From contig JAITFO010000032.1 in assembly GCA_031281265.1 (NCBI GenBank), forward strand, positions 1 through 45,218: DNA of 45,218 nt, written 5' to 3'. The translations under genes and the position numbers were made by a program. Shown here piece after piece: positions 40,528-45,218 of this stretch (positions are counted from its first letter, which is position 1; every line of letters starts with the position of its first letter). The DNA comes from Candidatus Fibrimonadaceae bacterium (GTDB lineage: Bacteria; Fibrobacterota; Fibrobacteria; Fibrobacterales; Fibrobacteraceae). The notes under the pieces are model-generated. The model saw nothing but the letters and a program-made list of their open reading frames with translations, was not told the DNA's origin and made no database searches.

Positions 40528-42892
40528 CACAGCCGAAAAGATGAAAAAAATGAAACTCCTCGACTTGACTCTAGAGGATGAGCTTCATCTATTGAAAAAT
40601 AAAAATGACCCAGCAGCACGAAAAAAACTTATGGACGCAAATACGCGTTTCTTTTCTAGAGTGGCAAAGCGATATAAAAACTTAACGGCATTGACAAAGG
40701 AAGAGGAACTCAATTTATTGCAAAATAAAGATGACCCGGCAGCGCGGAGAAAACTTGTGGACGCAAATATGCGTTTTATATTGAGAAAAGCATTGCAATA
40801 TGAAGACGAAATATATATACCATTCCTTGCGGAGGTGGGGATAAAGGGTTTAATTGAAGCCATAGATAGATTTGACTGCGAAAGCGAGGATGTTAAATTT
40901 ATCTCCTATGCGAGTTATTGGATAAAGAACTATATACATCAAGCTGTGCTGTTTATACGCCGGCTCACAGATGCACCGGAAAAATTTAGACCAGCTGAAC
41001 TTTGTCTTGAAGCGGTTAAGCAGAATGGCAGTATTCTTAGGTATGTACCGGAAGCCTTTAAGACAGCGGACATCTGTTTTGAGGCGGTTCAGAATAGCGG
41101 CGATGCACTTGAATATGTGCCAGAAGCCTTGAAGACCGCGCAGCTTTGCCATGAAGCGGTTAGGAGCGGTAGTATTAGCGATTTGCTGGGCGTTGACTTT
41201 AGCGTGTTTAAATATATACCAGAAGCCTTAAAGACCGTGCAGCTCTGCCATATGGCAATTAAGAAGAACGGCAATGCGCTTAAATATGTGCCAGAAGTCT
41301 TAAAGACCCCTGAGCTATGCCTTGAGGCGATTAGGAATAACAGCTATGCGCTTGAAGCGGTGCCAGAGGAACTTAAAACGCCAGAGCTTTGCCTTGAAGC
41401 GGTTAAGAACAGAGGCGAGGCGCTTAAATATGTGCCAGAGGAACTTAAAACACTAGAGCTTTGCTTTGAAGCGGTTAAGGCTGAGAGTTATGCGCTCTAT
41501 TATGCACCTGGGGACATAAAGACAGAGGAACTTTGCCTTGAAGCGGTTAAGGAGAATGGCTATACGCTTAAATATGTGCCGGAAACATTAAAGACACTAG
41601 AGCTTTGCCTTGAAGCGGTTAAACAGAATGGCTATGCTCTTGAATTTGTGCCAGAAGACCTAAAGACAGAGGAACTTTGCTTTGAGGCGGTTAAAAATAG
41701 CGGCTATGCAAAATATTTGTTCGGATGGGGGCATAAGAACTACACGCTTAACTATGTGCCAGAAAAATTCAAAACAATAGAACTTTGCCTTGAAGCGGTT
41801 AAGAATATAGGCTGGGCACTTAACTACGTGCCAGAGAATCTAAGGACAGCGGAACTCTGTCTTAAAGCGGTTAAGAACAGAGGCTGGGTGCTTCACTATG
41901 TGCCAGAACATCTCAAAACGCTAGAGCTTTGCCTTGAAGCGGTTAAGGAAACAGGCTGGGCACTTGAACATGTGCCAGAAAATCTCAAAACGCCAGAGCT
42001 TTGTCTTGAGGCGGTTAAGGCGGATTACCGTGCGCTTGAATATGTGCCTGAATCTATAATGACCACCGAGCTATGCCTTGAAGCGGTTAATGCGGATTAC
42101 CGCGCTCTTGAATATGTGCCAGAATCCCTAAAGAATACCGAGCTGTGCCTCAAAGTGGTTAACATGGATTACCGTGCTCTTGAATATGTGCCGGAATCCA
42201 TAAAGACTATCGAATTCTATCATGAGATGGTTCAGCAAGATGGCATGTTGCTTGAATATGTGCCAGAAACATTAAAGACACCAGAGCTTTGCCTTGAAGC
42301 GGTTAAGCATAGAGGCGAAACACTTAAATATGTACCAGAAGCCTTGAAAACCGAAGAGCTTTGCCTTGAAGCGGTTAGGCAGAACAGCTCTACGCTTGAA
42401 TATGTGCCAGAAGTGTTAAGGACAGCGGAACTCTGCCTTGAAGCAGTTAAGCAAAATGGCTGGAGGCTTGACAATGTGCCTGAGAACCTCAGAACAGCGG
42501 AAGTATGTTTTGAAGCGATTAAGGAGAATGGTCGCGCGCTTGAATTTGTGCCGGAAAACATGAAGACAGCGGAACTTTGCCTTCAAGCGGTTCAGGGGGA
42601 CTACCACGCGCTTCACTATGTGCCAGAACATCTAAAGACGCCAGAGCTTTGCCTTGAAGCGGTTAAGGAGAATGGCTGGGCACTTGAATACGTGCCAGAA
42701 GCCCTAATGGTTGCGCAGCTCTGCCTTGAAGCGGTTAAGCAGAGTAGCGGTACGCTCAACTACGTGCCAGAAGACCTCAAAACACCGGAAGTCCTTGAAG
42801 CGGCTAAAAGCAAAGAGGCTGAGGAGATTCTCTCCAGCATGGATGAACTTGAAGAATTAGAAGATTTGCTTCTCGCACCACACGGGGCGTAA
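40520..42892 (+). CDS. Sigma-70 region-2-like domain fused to DUF4116 repeats
   Basis: A 790-residue protein. Residues 60-147 resemble sigma-70 regions 1.2-2.4: 'DDPAARRKLVDANMRFILRK', 'GIKGLIEAIDRFD' and 'FISYASYWIKNYIHQAV' line up with ANLRLV, GNIGLMKAVDKF and KFSTYATWWIRQAI of RpoD. The first part is duplicated (19-51 and 60-94). No regions 3 or 4 follow; instead from about 153 come roughly 24 repeats of 24 residues (consensus 'LKTPELCLEAVKENGWALEYVPE', split here: LKTPELCLEAV + KxxGxALEYVPE), as in DUF4116. ATG 40520 with GGA upstream is chosen; a TTG lies at 40508. It overlaps nrdR by 8 bp and precedes the second AbiE pair. Function unknown; promoter or DNA binding is inference. Confidence 0.85.
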   Translation: MISTAEKMKKMKLLDLTLEDELHLLKNKNDPAARKKLMDANTRFFSRVAKRYKNLTALTKEEELNLLQNKDDPAARRKLVDANMRFILRKALQYEDEIYIPFLAEVGIKGLIEAIDRFDCESEDVKFISYASYWIKNYIHQAVLFIRRLTDAPEKFRPAELCLEAVKQNGSILRYVPEAFKTADICFEAVQNSGDALEYVPEALKTAQLCHEAVRSGSISDLLGVDFSVFKYIPEALKTVQLCHMAIKKNGNALKYVPEVLKTPELCLEAIRNNSYALEAVPEELKTPELCLEAVKNRGEALKYVPEELKTLELCFEAVKAESYALYYAPGDIKTEELCLEAVKENGYTLKYVPETLKTLELCLEAVKQNGYALEFVPEDLKTEELCFEAVKNSGYAKYLFGWGHKNYTLNYVPEKFKTIELCLEAVKNIGWALNYVPENLRTAELCLKAVKNRGWVLHYVPEHLKTLELCLEAVKETGWALEHVPENLKTPELCLEAVKADYRALEYVPESIMTTELCLEAVNADYRALEYVPESLKNTELCLKVVNMDYRALEYVPESIKTIEFYHEMVQQDGMLLEYVPETLKTPELCLEAVKHRGETLKYVPEALKTEELCLEAVRQNSSTLEYVPEVLRTAELCLEAVKQNGWRLDNVPENLRTAEVCFEAIKENGRALEFVPENMKTAELCLQAVQGDYHALHYVPEHLKTPELCLEAVKENGWALEYVPEALMVAQLCLEAVKQSSGTLNYVPEDLKTPEVLEAAKSKEAEEILSSMDELEELEDLLLAPHGA
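40976..42810 (+). repeat. About 24 tandem 72-bp coding repeats (DUF4116)
   Basis: Each unit encodes P-E-x-L-K-T-x-E-L-C-L-E-A-V-K then about nine residues ending Y-V. Units 3 and 10 are longer by 9 and 12 residues. Several DNA phrases such as GCTTTGCCTTGAAGCGGTTA recur almost unchanged, which points to recent unit duplication or gene conversion. Confidence 0.85.
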
Positions 42893-42971
42893 AATTAGTC
42901 TTGACGCTTATGCTAAAATTATCTATATTTATAGCATAAATGTCAAAACAAGCCATGAAGTGAGGTGTGTT

Positions 42972-43562
42972 ATGATTCCTGTCAAGTTGCAAGAGTTGTT
43001 AGATTATAAAGGTGAAACCGTTACCAATAAGCAGGCGGCAGAAGTCGGTATTTCTCGCGAGCGGCTTAGGCTGCTTGCAAATGCTGGATGCTTGGAGCGT
43101 GTAGCGGTAGGGATATACATTTCACCCGATGCTTTGCCAGACAAGATGTACGTGGAGCAATTACGAAAGCCTAAAATTATATTTTCACATGAAACGGCTC
43201 TTTTTTTTCACGATCTAACAGACCGTGATCCTCTTAGCTATTCGGTTACTGTGCCACAGGGGTACAATACTTCTGCGCTTGTTTCAGAGAGCATCAATGT
43301 GTTTACGGTCAAGCAGGAGTTTTATGAATTAGGAACTGTTCAGATGAAAACCGCTTTCGGGCACAATGTGAGGACTTACTGTTTGGAGCGCACAATCTGC
43401 GATTGCATAAGAAGCAGAGGCAGGATGGATATTGCCATAGTAACTGATGCCATCAAGCGTTATGTAAAGCGAAAGGACAAGAACATCAATCTTCTTATGA
43501 AATACGCAAAATCGTTTCGAATTACAAAGACACTAAGAAGCTATATGGAGGTACTTTTATGA
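42972..43562 (+). CDS. AbiEi-like antitoxin, pair 2
   Basis: A 196-residue protein with an N-terminal winged-helix region ('TNKQAAEVGISRERLRLLAN', 'GIYISPDALPD') and the AbiEi C-terminal part ('FSHETALFFHDLTDRDPLSY', 'YCLERTICDCIRSR'). ATG 42972 with GAGG 6 bp upstream is preferred over the GTG at 42960. Overlaps the toxin gene by 4 bp. Autorepression is expected from the family. Confidence 0.88.
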   Translation: MIPVKLQELLDYKGETVTNKQAAEVGISRERLRLLANAGCLERVAVGIYISPDALPDKMYVEQLRKPKIIFSHETALFFHDLTDRDPLSYSVTVPQGYNTSALVSESINVFTVKQEFYELGTVQMKTAFGHNVRTYCLERTICDCIRSRGRMDIAIVTDAIKRYVKRKDKNINLLMKYAKSFRITKTLRSYMEVLL

Positions 43563-44386
43563 AAACTTCCATGCAACTAAATGCCTTGATTCGCAATTTG
43601 TCTGCGAAGAAAAATGTGGAAGCTGGGATAATTTTACGAAACTTTATGCAAGAACGCCTTTTGGAGCGGATATCCATTTCGGAGTACAAAAACAACTTTA
43701 TACTCAAAGGTGGTATGTTAATTTCAGCGATTGTGGGCATAGATTCGCGTTCAACAATGGATATAGATGCAAACATTAAGGGACAAACTTTTAACGAAAC
43801 AGAAATTACCTCAATTGTGAGCAAGATTTTGAGCTTGCCTATTGACGACAATATTGAGTTTACCCTGAAAAATATTGAGGAAATTCGAGAGGAAGCCGAT
43901 TATCCTGGTTATCGCATATCTATTGAAGCTGTTCTTGACCAAACACGTCAAATGCTTAAAATGGATTTGACCACTGGAGCTTCCATAATTCCAAAGGAAA
44001 TTGAATACAGTTTCAGGCTGATGTTTCAAGATAGAGCAATCGGGATAATGGCATATAATTTGGAAACCATACTTGCCGAAAAGTTTGAAACTGTGATAGC
44101 AAGAGGTGTAGCAAATACACGAATGAGAGATTTTTATGACATTTACATATTGACTTTGACACAGAAGTTTGACTATGGCAATTTTAAGATTGCATTAAAG
44201 AATACAGCAGAAAAACGTGGCACGGTTAAACAGATGGACTTTGCTGATGAAACTATTCAAGCAATAGCAGAAAGTACAATTATGATTGATTTGTGGCAAC
44301 GCTATCAAAAAAAATACGACTATGCCGCAAATGTGACTTGGGAAATGGTCATTGAATCGTTGAAACGCTTGGCAAAGCCTGATTAG
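43559..44386 (+). CDS. AbiEii-like nucleotidyltransferase toxin
   Basis: A 275-residue member of the nucleotidyltransferase AbiEii family, with intact motif I 'FILKGGMLISAI', motif II 'RSTMDIDANI' (the D-x-D pair), motif III 'LAEKFETVIAR' and 'RMRDFYDIYIL'. MenA-type relatives block growth by adding nucleotides to tRNA; the target here is unknown. Coupled to the AbiEi-like gene. A hairpin terminator follows. Confidence 0.9.
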   Translation: MKTSMQLNALIRNLSAKKNVEAGIILRNFMQERLLERISISEYKNNFILKGGMLISAIVGIDSRSTMDIDANIKGQTFNETEITSIVSKILSLPIDDNIEFTLKNIEEIREEADYPGYRISIEAVLDQTRQMLKMDLTTGASIIPKEIEYSFRLMFQDRAIGIMAYNLETILAEKFETVIARGVANTRMRDFYDIYILTLTQKFDYGNFKIALKNTAEKRGTVKQMDFADETIQAIAESTIMIDLWQRYQKKYDYAANVTWEMVIESLKRLAKPD

Positions 44387-44422
44387 GGTGTCACCCATAG
44401 GGGACATTTGCACTCCGTTTTT

Positions 44423-44461
44423 GTTAGCTAAAAGTGCTGAAAAACGGCACTTTTGGCTAAC
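44423..44461. terminator. Hairpin between convergent AbiEii and cstA
   Basis: GTTAGCTAAAAGTGC (44423-44437) pairs with GCACTTTTGGCTAAC (44447-44461), one mismatch (G-T pair possible), 9-nt loop. It lies between two converging genes and could end both. There is no long T run right after it on the plus strand. Confidence 0.55.
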
Positions 44462-44502
44462 ATAAATATAGTAAAATCCCACAATGAATAGAGTTGATAT
44501 TT

Positions 44503-45218
44503 CTACACTTCTCTCAATTTGTTAACTCCCTGAACCGCAACCACAGTGCCGAGGCAAAGAAGCAACAAAGCAAAGATAAGCTGCAAAAAATCCTGCTCAA
44601 AGCTGAATGTGCCGTCAAAGAGCTTGCCTCCCTTTGAATGAATGGTAAAAGAGAGAGCCGTAAAGGTTACAGCAAGCATAATGAACATAGGAGCGTAAAG
44701 CATAGCTCCTTGGCGTTTTGTTTTTTTGAGAAATACCGAGCAGGAAATAAGAGCTAAAGCAGCGAGAAGCTGGTTGGCAGAACCAAAGAGGGGCCAGATG
44801 GCAGCGTAGCCTAGAATGGCAAGAAGATAGCCAACTAAAAGCGTACAGATAGTCGCCACGTATTTATTGCATAAAAATTTCTCTACACGCGATTCTTTCT
44901 TTCCTTCATTTTGAGCTTCGGTAAAAAGTTCCTGAAAAGCAATCCTGCCCACTCTGGCTACCGAGTCTAAAGAAGTAAGGGCAAATGCACTTATAGAAAG
45001 CGTGATTAATGTGAAGACGATATTTTCTGGCAACCCAGTCTTCACCAAAAAACCTGCCACTGCGGAGGCAAAAACCTGCGGAGGAGTCTCAATGCCATTC
45101 GGGAGTTTACCGCCCACGGTTATGGCTCCAACGGTTATTAGAGCTATGACCGCCAAAAAACTCTCTACCAGCATTGCGCCGAATCCAATAGGCAATATAT
45201 GTTTTTCGCTGGAAATTT
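44503..45218 (-). CDS. cstA: Carbon starvation protein CstA, C-terminal part
   Basis: The frame stays open to the window edge; the coding strand reads 'SSEKHILPIGFGAMLVESFL' at the edge, matching the middle of CstA, so the N-terminal part lies outside. CstA is a membrane transporter induced by carbon starvation and linked to peptide or pyruvate uptake. Visible helices include 'FLAVIALITVGAITV', 'YVATICTLLVGYLLAILGYA' and 'LIFALLLLCLGTVVAV'. The typical 'ALTSLDSVARVGRIAFQEL' and 'WPLFGSANQLLAALAL' blocks are present. Confidence 0.93.
   Translation of the reverse strand, partial: ISSEKHILPIGFGAMLVESFLAVIALITVGAITVGGKLPNGIETPPQVFASAVAGFLVKTGLPENIVFTLITLSISAFALTSLDSVARVGRIAFQELFTEAQNEGKKESRVEKFLCNKYVATICTLLVGYLLAILGYAAIWPLFGSANQLLAALALISCSVFLKKTKRQGAMLYAPMFIMLAVTFTALSFTIHSKGGKLFDGTFSFEQDFLQLIFALLLLCLGTVVAVQGVNKLREV

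Noticed and set aside
40976-42810. Tandem 72-bp repeats as a CRISPR or satellite
   Set aside because: They keep one open frame throughout and encode a regular DUF4116 unit.

Overview
The window looks like a chromosome segment of a plant-fibre-degrading member of the Fibrobacterota (Fibrobacter or Fibromonas-like). The evidence is three copies or fragments of the 'Fibrobacter succinogenes major paralogous' (FISUMP) domain, poly-serine linkers in secreted enzymes, and a dense set of cellulase, xylanase and pectinase genes sharing one short C-terminal tail. The assignment to phylum is inference from protein style; no rRNA or tRNA gene was seen.

Layout. 1-1,260: a FISUMP gene cut by the window edge, then a decayed REP-associated transposase (RAYT) bracketed by inverted repeats and run into the 3' end of another FISUMP gene. 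1,326-4,080 (minus): an AAA_14/DUF4143 ATPase with a double palindrome over its promoter, and guaB. 4,120-9,992 (plus): a PEGA-domain protein and a lipoprotein, then a Tat-exported aldo/keto reductase with ferredoxin clusters and a membrane polyferredoxin. 10,016-10,673: an antitoxin/PIN-toxin pair. 10,876-13,856 (minus): a tight five-gene operon of small secreted proteins of unknown function. 13,857-14,294: non-coding, with three hairpins and a 13-G run. 14,295-18,619 (plus): sufE and a TamB/AsmA-like protein. 18,585-22,011 (minus): aroA, an ftsE-like ATPase and a second membrane polyferredoxin.

22,022-36,328 is a polysaccharide-degradation island on the minus strand. In transcription order it reads esterase 2, GH11 xylanase, GH5 glucanase, then (after a Fic gene on the opposite strand and a broken esterase copy) esterase 1, PL1 pectate lyase, GH10 xylanase, GH43 glycosidase, GH5 glucanase. 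Five of the enzymes end in the same short tail. At two junctions its last codons (GTG AGG TAA) also form the ribosome-binding site of the next gene. Traces of the same junction lie between genes that lack the tail, so the locus looks built by shuffling gene cassettes.

36,477-45,218: an AbiE-type toxin-antitoxin pair whose toxin lacks one catalytic aspartate, a Tat-exported DUF362 protein, a third FISUMP protein, a helical hypothetical protein, nrdR, a very unusual fusion of a sigma-70 region-2-like domain to about 24 DUF4116 repeats, a second AbiE pair with intact motifs, and the C-terminal part of cstA.

The most novel items are the sigma-like/DUF4116 fusion, the tail/RBS cassette architecture of the enzyme island, a 45-bp in-frame mobile-looking repeat placed identically in two GH5 linkers, and the uncharacterised secreted five-gene operon.
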